Source: Cryptomeria japonica
Lineage: Eukaryota; Streptophyta; Pinopsida; Cupressales; Cupressaceae
Reading direction: 5' to 3'
Assembly (NCBI RefSeq): GCF_030272615.1
Contig: NC_081410.1
Location: 228,940,915-229,004,914 of the forward strand
Length of the DNA: 64,000 bases
Both the position numbers and the translations under genes were made by a program. The notes under the pieces were generated by a model that did not search any database, was not told the DNA's origin, and saw only the letters and a program-made list of their open reading frames with translations. Each line of letters begins with the position of its first letter. The first letter of the stretch is position 1. Positions 1 through 12,885 of this stretch are shown here, one piece after another.

Positions 1-2150
1 TTAATTTAGATATTGTTATAACATATTCATTTATTTGTGTTATAAGATTTCAAATGATTTTTTTTATTAACACAAATTTTAATTGGCATTGATGTGTTAT
101 ATGTAGGGTTACTATAGAAGTAAATAAAAGTTTATTTTCAAGAGGGTAAAATATGAATGCTTTTACAAAATATATATCAAGTTCTATGGAGAGCCTATTT
201 TGTAAATCTTTTAAATAAAAGATTTAATATATTGCCAAAAGGAATAAAAGTTTTTTCCAAAAGGTAAATCATTTTTATTTTAGAAAACTTTATAAGTAAA
301 AGTGGAATTTGCACAAAGTGGGGCCTGGTGGGTGAAACCCATCGGGCATCCACGTAACTAAAAAAGTGTTACCCCGATAGAGCAAGCTACCCCGATGGAC
401 AAAGCGTGAAGGTATTGAATTTTAGTTTTTATTACGCCGAGAAGCGTAACCTATAATGGCATCAATAGGAGGTCATCATGAGTAACGGTGTAAGAAAAAA
501 GAAACTTTTGGTATTCCTGTCAGTCATGCATGGAAATAACAAGCATTCAAATTATTGTCGAGGTGGAAGGAGCTGGCATTGTATTGTGATAGTTACATTC
601 AAATTGCAATAGGCATATGAAAAGTCTGCAATCACATCTTAATGGTTGTGAAATCATGTCATCTCCTGTTCATAACTGTTACAATTTAATTGTTGTAAAG
701 GAGGAAGACCAATCGTTTAATCTTCACCATAGATTAATATTAATATTAATAGATATCTTTCTCACTTCACTTATTTTAAACATGCACAGTTGCAAGGATA
801 GTTATAACTATGGATCTGCACAAATTCTTTTTTTTTTCAATTTCCATATAACCCACGCAGTCCAGCCATATTTTGTTTATTTATTCTGAAACTGATAGGG
901 GGTTTTGTTTTGTGTTGTGTAGATGGACAAGACATCGATTGTTAGAGACTTTCGAATCCCTTTGCTTGGATTTCCACAATGCGAATCTTACATCTTTTGA
1001 TGACCAGATTATCAAATCTCCACCTCCTTTGATTTTGATTTTTGCATACAGATGAGTCTTGCATTTGATTGATTTTGTGGTGAAATAGTGCGATGCAACA
1101 ATAGATAGTGAGAAAAAAATTATTAAAGAAGCTCCTGTCAAGTATGGCTAGCATGAGGACAGTGAAATTGATACTTGAATGGAGTGAAACCTGGCAAGGA
1201 CCTGGGTGCTAGAATTTGTAAATGATTCTCATGATTCAATAAATTATTCCATTTTTGCCTCACTTTACACTATAAGTGTTGTAGAATACCAATAATCTAT
1301 AGTCTGTTGTTTTTCTACAAATCTAGAGTTTTCAAATGTACCATTATTATTTTGAAAAGATTTTTATAGCAGAAAGATAGGATTGACATGCACTTGTAGG
1401 GATGTCGTAATTGGCATTTTAGTAGTAGTAGTTTTAGAATAAAATAGTTGTAGGGACATAGAAGATTAAGAGTTTAATTTCAAAATCTTGTTTGCAGGCT
1501 CGAGTTGCTATGCAATCCATTGAACGCCCGTTTCTATGATTCCACATCTTGCTTGCATGTCCACTGAAGCATTTCCAACTTTAGTATCTAAACAAAATCC
1601 CCATACTATTATGCATGCAATGCATGTCCATGCCCTATTTGAAAGCTTCCATTCTTGAATACGCTACCAAAGAATTTGGCTTTATACTTGCCCATTGCAT
1701 TTGTTTCAATATTTTGAAAGCATTTTCAACAAATCCATTCTTTCTAAATCTTGCAATCATTGCATTCCATGAGATCACATCTCTTGACTATATTTTTAAT
1801 TATTAGACTTCAAAATTATGTATTTGAGAAAGAATATCTCTTTGGGCTGTACATATTGCTACTGGTTGAAGCTTTGCAATTATTGTCTGTTCTCATACTC
1901 TTCACCTTCTTCACTTTTTTGCCTTTTCTAATTCCGGGCATGTTAGATCTATAATTATTTAATAGAATTTATATTTAAAATAATTTAAATATAAAAGATA
2001 GATTAAATTGAGTCTTAATCAATTGTTAGAATGTTTAGACATGGAAAGATGATCAGAGTAACTTGATTAAACATCATCTTATTCTAAAAATTCAATTATA
2101 TAATTTTTGATTTATTTAACAATTGAAATTTTATTTATTTATTTTGAAAT
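1..2150. other. AT-rich sequence without a supported gene
   Basis: No reading frame here shows a recognisable domain or sustained coding character. Open frames are 60-95 codons, AT-driven and overlap on both strands. A slightly more GC-rich patch at about 310-480 repeats a short CCCCGAT-type word and could be a remnant of a transposon end, but nothing confirms this. Confidence 0.6.
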
Positions 2151-3010
2151 TTAAAATGATTTACATGTGAAAAGAAAAAATAGAATAGAAATATTGCTTA
2201 TATCTACAAAAATATAGAAAGGTTCCATTTATATCAAGATTTTATTTTTAGATTTATTCTAAAAGATTGATGGTTCATTTAAAAATCGGGAAAGATATAA
2301 TTTATTTCAATTTTAAATAGAATAGAAATATTGCTTATATCTACAAAAATATAGAAAGGTTCCATTTATATCAAGATTTTTCTTTTAGATTTATTCTAAA
2401 AGATTGATGATTCATTTAAAAATTAGGAAAGATATAATTTATTTAATTTTAAATAGAATAGAAATATTGCTTATATCTAGAAAAATATAGAAAGGTTCCA
2501 TTTATATCAAGATTTTACTTTTAGATTTATTTTAAAAGATTGATGGTTCATTTAAAAATTAGGAAAGATATTATTTACTTTAATTTTAAAAATTAAATGA
2601 TTTGTATGAGAAAACTAAAAATATAATATAAATGTTATTTACTGAAAGTACAAAAAGATTTCATATATATCTAAGATTGGTTTTAGATTGGGTGATTCAT
2701 TTAAAAATTATAAAAGAAATTAATTTATATAAAAATTATAAAAGGAATTAATTTATATTAATTTTATAATTTGAAATGATTTGCATGCAAAAAAAACACT
2801 TAAAATAGAATAGATATGTTACTTAGGAAAAATATAGAAAGGTTCTATTTATATCTAGATTTTAGTTTTAAATTTATTCTAAAAGATTGATGATTCATTT
2901 GAAAATTAGAAAATATAGAATTTAGTTTAATTTAGAATTTGAAATAATTTACACGTCAAAAGGAAAAATAAAATAGAATTGTTGCTTATATATCTAGAAA
3001 AAATTTGGAA
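2150..3010. repeat. AT-rich tandem repeat, ~137 bp period
   Basis: The word ATTGCTTATATCTA recurs at about 2193, 2330 and 2466 (spacing 137 and 136), each time followed by the same AGAAAGGTTCCATTTATATC and AAAAGATTGATG blocks. Three copies are nearly identical. Further copies toward 2640, 2815 and 2967 are recognisable but diverged and of uneven length. No coding potential. The gradient from similar to diverged suggests recent duplication at the left of an older array. Confidence 0.85.
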
Positions 3011-3044
3011 GAAAAAGTAAAAGAAGTTTTTAGTAATTACTATT

Positions 3045-6030
3045 ATAATTTAGGGTTAAGTTAAGATTAGGGTTAAATTAAGGTTAGGTATAGTTTTTAA
3101 TTATAATTACTATTAGAGTTATGATGATAATCTTATTAATCTTTGGAGATCCATAAAATGCTAGAAATATAATTGATATCTAAATAATTATTTTAGAAAA
3201 ACAATAATTGAAAATAAAAATCTATAATTTATTAATAATTCATCATCTAAAAGTTTAATCCGCTATACTTAAATTTATGTAAGTTTGTCTTTAATCATAT
3301 ATTTATGTATAATTTTAAAAAATAACCTTATAACAAACTCAAAAAATGTAACAATTATAATTTAGGGTTAATTTAGAATTAGGGTTTAATTAATGTTGGC
3401 TGTAGTTTTTAATTATAATTATTATTAGACTTTTAGTTAAATTATAATTCAACTATGGTTAGGCTTCAACTAAAGCTATATCAACCCTACCCTAACCCCA
3501 AGCTTTATCCTAGAATAGTAACTTTAATCACAACCTAAAATTAATCCTATCCATAACCTAATCTTAACCATAACTCTGATCTACCCTAATTTAATCCTAA
3601 TAACCTAACCCTAAAATTAATCCTAACCTTAATTAAACCTTATCTTGAACAACCTAAACCCTAGCATAGTCTTTACCCTAAACTCAACAACTGACATTGA
3701 CCCTAACCCTAATCAAACCTTTATGCTAATGTAACCCATAACTTAACCCTAACCCTAATTAAATGGTATCTTTAATCCTAATTAAAAATATTAACCCTAA
3801 CCTTAAATTCAAGCTTAATTATAGAAACCTAACCCTAATAACATGTTTTATCCTTGAAACCTAACCCTATTTGAATCATAAGAATAACCATAACTATAAT
3901 CATTAGCCCTAACCTTAACCATAACACTAATCATAACACTAAACCTTCACCCAAAACCTAATCATAACCCTAACCATGATGCAAACCCTAACCTAACCAT
4001 ATTACAAACCCGAAACCTAAACCCTAACTCTAACCCTAATAATGATCTAAATACTAACCCTAATCATATCCATAACTATAACACTTAATCCTAACCTTAG
4101 GTCTAAACTTTATGCTAAACCCTAACGCTAACAATAATTCAAACCATAAACCTTGTTGTAACCCAAACCCTAACCCTAACAATAATGTAAACCCTAACCA
4201 TAATCCAAATAATTCTAACCCAAACTATAACCCTAAGCATGATACAAACCATAACCTTAACAATAATCCTTAGCCCTATCTGTAACCATAATGACAACCC
4301 TAAAACTTAAACTTAACCATAACAAAGAACCTATCCCTATCCCCAACCCTAACCCTAACCATGATGTTGATTCTAACCCTAACCATAATCCTAACCCTCT
4401 TCCCTAACCTTAACCCTAACACTAACACAAACACCAAGCACAATATAAACCTAACCCTAACCATATGCCTAATCATAATCCTAAGCCCTAACTCTAACCT
4501 TAATCCTAACCCTAACCCTAACCATGATGTAAATCCTAACCTTGACCATAACCCTAACCCTAAAGTTAACCTTAACCATGATATAAAACTTAACCATAAT
4601 CCTAACCATAACCATATCCCTAACCATAATTCTAAACCCTAGCCTTAACTATGATATAAAACTTAACCATAATCCTAACCCCAACCCCAAACCCAACCAT
4701 GATCTAAAGAATAACCCTAACCTCAATCATAATACTAACCCTAATTGAACCATAATCCTTAACCCTAACCATAACAATAATCCTTAGCCATAACCTTAAA
4801 ACCTAACCCATACCATAATTATAATCATAAACCTAAACCTTAACCCTAACCATAACCCAAACCTATCCCAAACCCTAACCATAAGTGTGATGATGTAGAC
4901 CGTAACCCTAACCCTCATCATATTCCTAACCATAATCCTAAGCCCTAACCCTAACCATGATGTAAACCCTAACCTAATTATGAATCTCAAACCTAACACT
5001 AATCCTAAGCATGATGTAAATGCTTATACTAAATGCTAAGACTAACCATAATTCTAATCCCACCTAACCTAACCTAACCTAACCTAACCTAACCTTGACC
5101 CTATCCCTAATCTTTATGCTAATGTAATCCCTAACCCTAATTAAACCTTAATGCTAAACCTTGAAAGCGAGTTTTATTATAGAACCTTAGAATTAAACAC
5201 TACCTACATCTTGAACCCTAATCCCACCATAATTTAACTCTAACCCTCTCTATTGTGATTGAAGCATAACCCTAATTCTAGCCCTATTTGAAATCTAATA
5301 CTAACCCTAATTACAATTTACCTTATCATATTCAAACCCTAACCTTGACAATATCTCCAATCTACACCTAATTGAGCCCTAACCCTAACCTAATCTTACC
5401 ATAATTGAAACCTAACCACAACGTAACCCTAAACCTACCTATAACCCTACAATTAAACCTTAGCTACAACTTGAACCCTAATTCAACCATAATTGAACCC
5501 TAGCCCTAAACTTAACCCTATCCCTAATTAAACTCTAAATCTTATCTAACCCCAACCCTAATCTACACCAAACCAAGATCGTAATTGAACTCTAATCCTA
5601 ATTTCCTAACCCTAATGTAATTGAATCATAATCCTCATTTAATTCTAATCCTAACCCTAACTATAATTAGAACCTTACCATAATTAAACTCTAATTATCT
5701 ATAATGCTAACCCTTAAACTTGATCCCTCTAATTGAATTCCAACCCTAACCTAACCCTAAACTTAATTTTAACATAAAATTGAACCCTACCTACAACTTG
5801 AACCTTAATCTAACCTTAATTTAACCCTAAATCTAATTTGAACCCCAATCTTGATTGAATTTCAATCCTAATTTAACTCCAATCCTAATGCAATTGAATA
5901 ATAACCCTAATTCTAAGCCTAATTGAACTTTAATATTACCCCTACCAATAATTAAAACCTTTCCATAATCAAACCCTAACCTTGACAATATCCCTAATCT
6001 AGATGTAGTAAACCCTAACCCTAATTGAAC
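3045..6030. repeat. Degenerate telomere-like (interstitial) repeat tract
   Basis: About 2.6 kb (roughly 3480-6030) is made of imperfect CCCTAA and CCTAA units on the plus strand, with variants such as CCATAA and CCTTAA. Runs of two to four perfect CCCTAA hexamers occur near 4340 and 4510. At about 5060-5095 the unit becomes a pentamer, AACCT, repeated six times. At 3045-3110 and 3355-3400 the motif lies in the opposite sense (TTAGGG on the plus strand), so the array changes orientation at about 3430-3480. Perfect heptamers (CCCTAAA), the usual plant telomere unit, are rare. Long open frames here are artefacts of the repeat. Confidence 0.9.
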
Positions 6031-6132
6031 CTATATTCTAATATAATAATATAATTCAATTCAAGAAAAAGATACTATATAATTATATGTTGCATTTATT
6101 TTATGTTTTTCATGTCACATCACGTGATTGCC

Positions 6133-6311
6133 ACTAGCACATATACCTTAAATTTTAATTTAATCCATATACAATACGCCCAGAGATATCCTTCTCGAGG
6201 CGCCTATTTTACTTTAGGGTGTAAAATTGATTAAAAATAGGCGCCTCCAGAAGGATATCTTTCAGCGTATTTTATATGGATTAAATTAAAATTTAAGGTA
6301 TATATGCTAGT
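6133..6311. repeat. Foldback inverted repeat, 78 bp arms (MITE-like)
   Basis: The left arm (6133-6210) and right arm (6234-6311) are near-perfect reverse complements around a 23 bp loop. The outer ends read ACTAGCA and TGCTAGT, and the inner ends contain AGGCGCCTATTTT and AAAATAGGCGCCT. The arms include a GC-rich block (GATATCCTTCT / AGAAGGATATC) unlike the AT-rich surroundings. No ORF. A non-autonomous foldback or MITE element is likely. A target duplication is not clear (possibly TTGC), so superfamily is unassigned. Confidence 0.8.
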
Positions 6312-7649
6312 TTGCAAAGAGGTAATGTTATTTTAAATTTTTTTAATCTTTTTTAAATCAAGCAAAGGTAATGTATTTTAATTTTTGCTTTGATTTATTT
6401 TTAAAAGGTAAAATTGATTTTAAGAGGTTATTAATTAACATTTTACCTTTAAATTTAATTTATCTTGAAAGTAAATAATTTCATGTGTTTTCTATATAAT
6501 ATATTTACATTTTGAGATTTTTTAAATAATGTATAAAGAGACTTTGATAGATTTATTTTCTTTAATCTTTGATTTAGTTTTCCAAAAGTTAAATTTCCTT
6601 ACCAAAAGAGGTTATTATAGCAAATTTCTTTTTACTTTGGAAATTATTCAAGTGAAAGTAAATCACTCTCATTGGAATATTTACTCAAGGAGATTTCATT
6701 TACTTTTGGAGCCTTATTATACCATATTTTTAAGAAATATTTTTACTCTAATTATGTGTAAAGATTATATATCTCTTTAGGGTAAAGTATTTTTAATTTT
6801 TCCAAAGCCGGTCATTAAGTAATTTTTTTTTAGGTTTTGGAAAGTTTTAATTCAAGTGTAATGTATTCCCAAAATGTTATTAATACAATATTATTATTCT
6901 TAGGCAATATTATTCTTTTTTTATTTTTTTTATTTTGGTAAATCTTGTGACTATATGGTACAGTATTTTGAGTTATTTTTTCTCTAAGTATATATGGTAT
7001 ATTCCCTTTTAGGTCAAATTTGATCTCACAAAATGTTTCTAATATTATTAAAGATATTATTTTAGCCCTAGAAGGATAAATGTTTGATTTATTGCAATAT
7101 CTAAATAGTGTCATTTCATGTGCAGAGAAAACATATTATTTCTCCCATGGGACAGGAAGTATTTCTTACTTTAATAAATTAATATAATACTAGAAGATGT
7201 AATGATTTTATTATTTGTGAAAAATACATTAAATCATTATCTTGGAAATACTTCCTCAATGGATGAAATATATTCAATAGTATTCATGAGTAATATTGGA
7301 TTAGTCAATTGGATGATATTTTCACCCTATGTGAATAAAGTGGAACATGTGTATTAGGGTTAATTTTTTATGGGGAATCAAAGTGTGAATTTTTCTAAAA
7401 GTATTTTCCAGAAAAGTTTTAAAAACTTTGATTAAGGAGAATTATTATTTATGTATCTGAAAAGATCTAATTTTTAATGCAAAACTTAACCAAAGGAAAA
7501 TCATGATTTACTTTCCATTTGAGGAACCTGTTTGGTTTAATTTATGTGCAATAAAATTTATCAAAACTTGGAAATTAGGAACTCAAGCCGAAAAGAAATA
7601 TTAAATCTGCATTATTAATGTCTTAGTGTTGTATTTTAGGGATTCATTT
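6312..7649. other. AT-rich spacer, no supported gene
   Basis: Only short AT-rich open frames on both strands; no domain, repeat family or RNA gene recognised. The right part could be the unrecognised U3 of the LTR-like fragment that follows. Confidence 0.5.
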
Positions 7650-8562
7650 GTAAATGTTTTTCAAACCAAAGGGTGTGTCCTTTGAGAATGCAACTGTCTG
7701 TAACTCCCTCCTGTGTATGAAAGGGTGTGTCCTTTCATATGTGCCTTTTGATTCATATATTTAAAGGGAGTCAGTTTTACAGTGGGAGAGAGATTTTTAT
7801 AGAACATCATGTTGTTGTAAGGACTAAAATTCATTTGTACTAGGGAAGTGTATAGGAAGAAGAGTACCATTTTGTGCAAGCAATTTGTAATGGAGTATCT
7901 GCAAGTGCAGCTTATGTATGCAATCATTTCCTGAAGGTTAATATACAAGGCTCGTTATTTCTTTTCCAAATATTGTGTACACTTTGTATTGATGATTATC
8001 TTCATCCTCTTGATAAATTTGTGTATAGATTTGCTATGATGTGAATCACATGTTGTTGCATTAAGTGAAAGATTGAGTTCTTATTGTTTGTGTAACACAT
8101 ACTGAACCTTCATAGTTGATGAGAAATTGTCTCTTGAGCTGATAAGATATTTTGTCCACAAAGTGTCATATATATCCTTGGATAGAGGCATTGGTCTGTT
8201 ATTGATTTTTCAAGGTTTTGATCTGTATGCATTCAAGGTCCTTGACAAAAAAAAATTCTTCCCAAATCCTATATGAACTAATCTATGCATATTTTGTGGG
8301 TCCTAATTCCCACCATGGTTTTTCCCAGTTGGGTTTCCACGTGAAAAATCTATGTGTTCATATGGTGGTTGCATTGTTGATTTGTGCATTTGATATCTTT
8401 ACATTGTTTGCATATTGATGAACACTTGAGTGAATGGTTTGGTAAATCTTCTTATGAAGATTGTTTGAGTAGTTACCGATAAAGGTTTTTGAAAGTATTG
8501 CAGAATTGTTTTACTACTGATTCACCCCCCCTCTCAGTAGTAACCGAATCCTCATAATAACA
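7650..8562 (+). mobile_element. LTR-like fragment of a copia-type element (solo or truncated)
   Basis: The 3' part shares with the LTRs of both copia elements in this window the block reading TTCCCACCATGG, TTTTTCCCAGTTGGGTTTCC (about 8302-8338), followed about 180 bp later by TTCACCCCCCCTCTCAGTA (from 8521). In the complete copia element these two blocks are the terminal portion of the LTR. A TATA-like TATATTTAAA lies at 7756. No PBS or internal coding region follows; satellite DNA begins immediately. The 5' boundary is not visible, so the start given is approximate. Confidence 0.6.
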
Positions 8563-9791
8563 ACCTATGACCCCTTAGGACCACATATAACCCCTTATTT
8601 AGCATCCTAGTGTGTACAACATACCACTTAGGATCACATCGTGTCATAAGGGGTCATATGTGGTCCTAAAGGGTTAGGCATGTGTTCTAACACATGTGTG
8701 ATCCCTTATGACCACATGTGACCCCATATAGCATCTTAGTGTGTACAACATATACTAAGGGGTCATATGTGGTCCTAAGGGGTTAGGCATGATTTCTAAC
8801 ACATGTGTGACCCCCTAGGTACAACATACCCCTTAGGATCACATAGTGTCCTAAGGAGTCATATGTGGTCTGAAGGGGTCACATATGTGTGACCCCTTAC
8901 GACCACATATGACCCCTTATAACATCCTAGTGTGTGAAACATACCCCTTAGGATCACATAGTGTCCTAAGGGGTCATATGAACACATGTGTGACCCCTTA
9001 GGACCACATATGACCCCTTATTTAACATCCTTGTGTGTACAACATACCCCTTAAGATCACATAGTGTCCTAAGGGGTCATATGTGGTCCTAAGGGGTCAT
9101 GCATGTGTTAGAACACATGTGTGACCCCTTAGGACCCCTTATAACATCCTAGTGTGTACAACATACCCCTTAGGATCACATAGTGTCCTGAGGGGTCATA
9201 TATGGTCCTAAGGGGCCAGACATGTGTTCTAACATGTGTGTGATCCCTTAGGACCACATATGACCCCTATAACATCCTAGTGTGTACAACATACCCCTTA
9301 GGATCACATGGTGTCCTAAGGGGTCATATGTGGTCCTAAGGGGTGACGCATGTGTTCTAACACATGCGTGACCCCTTAGGACCATATATGACCCCTTATT
9401 TAACATCCTAATGTGTACAACAAACCCCTTAGGATCACATAGTGTCCTAAGGGGTCATATGTGATCCTAAGGGGCCACGTATGTGTTAGAACACATGCAT
9501 GACCCTTTAGGACCACATATGACCCCTTATAACATCCTAGTGTGTACAACATACCCCTTAGGATCACATAGTGCCCTAAGGGATTATATGTGGTCCTAAG
9601 GGGCTAGGCATGTGTTCTAACACATGTGTGACCCCTTAGGACCACATATGACCTCTTATAACATCCTAGTGTCTACAACATACCCCTTTGGATCACATAA
9701 TGTCTTAAGGGGTCATATGTGGTCCTAACGGGTCAAGCATGTGTTCTAACACATGCGTGACCCCTTACGACCACATATGACCCCTTACAAC
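8563..9791. repeat. Satellite block A, ~130 bp monomers with dyad symmetry
   Basis: Tandem monomers marked by AACATCCTAGTGTGTACAAC recur at about 9271, 9402, 9531 and 9660, a period of 129-131 bp. Each monomer has a linker of about 50 bp and a region of about 80 bp that is nearly self-complementary: AAGGGGTCATATGTGGTCC on one side, GGACCACATATGACCCCTT on the other, around a centre such as TGTGTTCTAACACA. Copies differ by point changes and small indels. No coding capacity. Confidence 0.93.
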
Positions 9792-10712
9792 TTTTGGAAT
9801 CCAAGAACATTGAGAGGTGGGTGTGAATTAGTGTTCTACCGGTTAAGTAAAATTTAATCCCTTTAGATACTTTATCAATTAACAGTCAGTATGCATATAA
9901 ACATAATATAACGAAGAACAAAGCAACTACAAAGATCAACACCATAACACCACTGATTTATATGTGGAAAACCTCAAAGAGGGAAAAACATAGTGGGATT
10001 TGTGACCCACAATATCTATCCACTGGCCAGTTGAATAAATATTACATAAGATAGGGGTCTTCACATGTAGGAAGGCACACTTCCTAGAGTGCACTTCTCA
10101 TCACAAAGGAGCCTCACTGGCTACAGATACAAAGTACTAAATTACAAACAAAATTTTGAACTCTGAGTGTGCATCGGATATGCTGGATGAGTTCCTGTTT
10201 AAGTACAGACTGTATTGGTTATCACTATCTCCTTCCTTACCGATAACCTTGTTCGCTTCCCAATCCTTTCCACAAATAACCAAGACTGACAATAGATCAA
10301 TTTTGTTGATCAAGATCTTACTTGCATAATATCACATAACCTATCACATCTATATATCAAAATGACCTAGCCGGATTGACTTATATACCCTTTACATACA
10401 TAAACATGAATGCCTTATGTCGGCTTATAATCATATTACAAAATTTAAATTCATGTCAGCTTAGACAAAAAATATAAACATTAATCTTCGTGACCGTTTC
10501 CGCTAAAACCTTTGTTGGATCAATCTTCTATGTCGGCCTCCAAATACTATTTTCTAGTTTGTCGGTTTCCCTTGCTTGTCGGTTTCCTTGAATGTTGGAT
10601 GTTAAACCTTGAATACCAGAGGATACCGGATAAGAATCCAACCCAAAGTGATGTGTGTTTCCATCAATGACAACACCATAATCCCGGATGTGTGTCAATT
10701 GCCAACAACAAC
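9787..10712 (-). mobile_element. Solo LTR of a copia-type element inserted in satellite, with 5 bp TSD
   Basis: A non-satellite segment (9792-10707) interrupts the array. Read on the minus strand it begins TGTTGGCAATTGACAC, the same TGTTGGCA start as the LTRs at 28587 and 34507, and contains the family's CCCACTATG / GGTTTTCCAC block (about 9964-10003) and near its end TTCACACCCACCTCTCA. Both sides carry ACAAC (9787-9791 and 10708-10712); removing one copy plus the insert restores a normal monomer junction. There is no internal region, so this is a solo LTR of about 916 bp, the expected product of LTR-LTR recombination. The 3' terminus is not a canonical CA. Confidence 0.88.
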
Positions 10713-12350
10713 ATCCTAGTGTGTACAACATACCCCTTAGGATCACATAGTGTCCTAAGGGGTCACGCATGTGTGACCCCTTAGGACCACATATGACTCT
10801 TTATAACATCCTAGTGTGTACAAAAAACCCCTTAGGATCACATAAGGTTCTAAGGGGTCATATATGGTCTGAAGGGGCCACACATGTGTTCTAATACATG
10901 TGTGAACCCTTTGAACCACATATGACCCCTTATTTAACATTCTAGTGTGTACAACATACCCCTTAGGATCACATAGTGTCCTAAGGGGTTAGGCATGTGT
11001 TCTAACATATGTGTCACCCCTTACAACCACATATGATCCCTTATAACATCCTAGTGTGTACAACATACCCCTTAGGATCACATAGTGTCCTAAGCGGTCA
11101 TATGTGGTCCTAAGGGGTCACACATGTGTTAGAACACATGTGTGACCCCTTAGGACCACATATGATCCCTTATAACATCCTAGTGTGTACAACATAGCCC
11201 TTAGAATCACATAGTGTCCTAAGGGGTCAGGCATGTGTTCTAACACATGCCTGACCCCTTACGACCACATATGACCCTTTATAACATCCTAGTGTGTACA
11301 ACATACCCCTTAGGATCACATAGTATCCTAAGGTGTCATATGCGGTTTGAAGGGGTCAAGTGTGTGTTCTAACACATGAATGAACCCTTAGGACCACATA
11401 TGGCCCCTTATTTAACATCCTAGTGTGTACAACATACAGGCCTTAGGATCACATAGTGTCCTAAGGGGTCATATGTGGTCCGAAGGGGTCACAAATGTGT
11501 GACCCCTTACGACCACATATGACCCCTTATAACATCTTAGTGTGTATAACATATCCCTTAGGATCACATAGTGTCCTAAGGGGTCATATATGGTCCGAAG
11601 GGGTCATGAATGTGTTATAACACGTGTGATCCCTTAGGACCACAATATGACCCCTTTTTTAACATCCTAGTGTGTACAACATACCCCTTGGGATCATATA
11701 GTGTCCTAAGGGGTCATATATTGTCCTAAGGGGTCACGCATGTGGTAGAACACATGTGTGACCCCTTAGGACCACATATGACCCCTTATAACATCCTAGT
11801 GTGTACAACATACCCCCTAGGATAACATAGTGTCCTAAGGGGTCATATGTGGTCCTAAGGGGTCAGGCATGTGTTTTAACACATGTGTGACCCCTTATAA
11901 CATCCCAATGTGTACAACATACCCCTAGGATCATATAGTTTCCTAAGGGGTCATATGTGATCCTAAGGGGTCACACATGCATGACCTCTTAGGACCACTT
12001 ATGACCCCTTATAACATCTTAATGTTTACAATGTACCCCTTAGGACCCAATTTGACCACATACTGATCATATAGTGTCCCAAGGGGTCACGCATGTGTGT
12101 TAGAACATGTGTGACCCCTTAGGACCACTTATGAGGTTCCTTATAACATTCTAATGTTTACAACTTACCCCTCAGGACCCAATTTGACCACATATTTATC
12201 ATATAGTATCCTAAGGGGTCATATGTGGTCCTAAGGGGTCACACATGTGTGACCCCTTAGGACCACTTATGACCCCTTATAACATCTTAATATTTACAGT
12301 GTACCCCTTAGGACCCAATTTGACCACATAATTATCACATTGTGATTTAG
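10708..12350. repeat. Satellite block B, ~130 and ~109 bp monomers
   Basis: Continuation of block A after the solo LTR. The AACATC landmark occurs at about 10805, 10936, 11045, 11174, 11283, 11414, 11531, 11661, 11790 and 11899. Spacings are mostly 129-131 bp with repeated shorter units of 109 bp that lack a ~20 bp piece of the hairpin arm. From about 12010 a variant monomer appears with the added words GACCCAATTTGACCACAT and TTTACA. Array order decays toward the right edge. Confidence 0.92.
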
Positions 12351-12762
12351 TCTTTTTCTCTCAAGTCCCTTAATTTTCTCAGCATGTGTTTGAATTAGTA
12401 TACATGTACATGATTTAGTCTTTCGAGCTCTCTTCCCTTAATTTGCTCAACATGTGTTTTAATTTTTAAATTATGTTTAAATTTAGTACACACATATTTT
12501 AATGATCTCTCTCTCTCTCTCTCTCTATGAAATTAATGATCTCTCTCTTTGTCACGAAAATGATCTCCCTCTCTCTCTCATTAATGTTTTAATAATTTAA
12601 AACATGTATGTGATATATAGATAAATTTATATATTTAATGATATCCCTCTCACTCTCTTTAAAATAATTTATTTAAATTTGAATTATGCGAGAACTTCAT
12701 GTATAGATGAAATATGTGAGAACTTCATGTGTACATTTTAATTTAATGAGTTCAAGATTAAT

Positions 12763-12799
<37 letters not shown>

Positions 12800-12885
12800 A
12801 CATATTTTAATTTAATGTTTTAAATTGAATGCACTTCATGTGTGTGTGCTTATGTAAATTCTAACTTTATGATCTACCTAGATAG
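12351..12885. repeat. CT microsatellites and AT-rich spacer
   Basis: Several (CT)n runs occur, at about 12508-12526, 12541-12548, 12567-12579 and 12768-12795, interspersed with AT-rich sequence. On the plus strand this pyrimidine-rich stretch lies directly upstream of the pseudogene start at 12886, where it could have served as a plant-type promoter or 5' leader; that is inference only. Confidence 0.7.

Noticed and set aside
600-1160. Possible exons among several 60-90 codon frames
   Set aside because: Both strands are equally open, composition is AT-driven, and no splice-consistent or domain-bearing reading was found.
4361-4999. 93- and 67-codon open frames rich in Asn/Pro or Arg/Leu
   Set aside because: They are translations of the telomere-like repeat, open on both strands because the unit lacks stops in some frames.
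10528-10940. Minus-strand frames of 80 and 61 codons
   Set aside because: They run through the solo LTR and satellite monomers and have no homology signature.
8563-12350. tRNA- or snoRNA-like hairpins in the satellite
   Set aside because: Stems are long simple dyads repeated in tandem; no tRNA boxes, anticodon loop or snoRNA boxes are visible.
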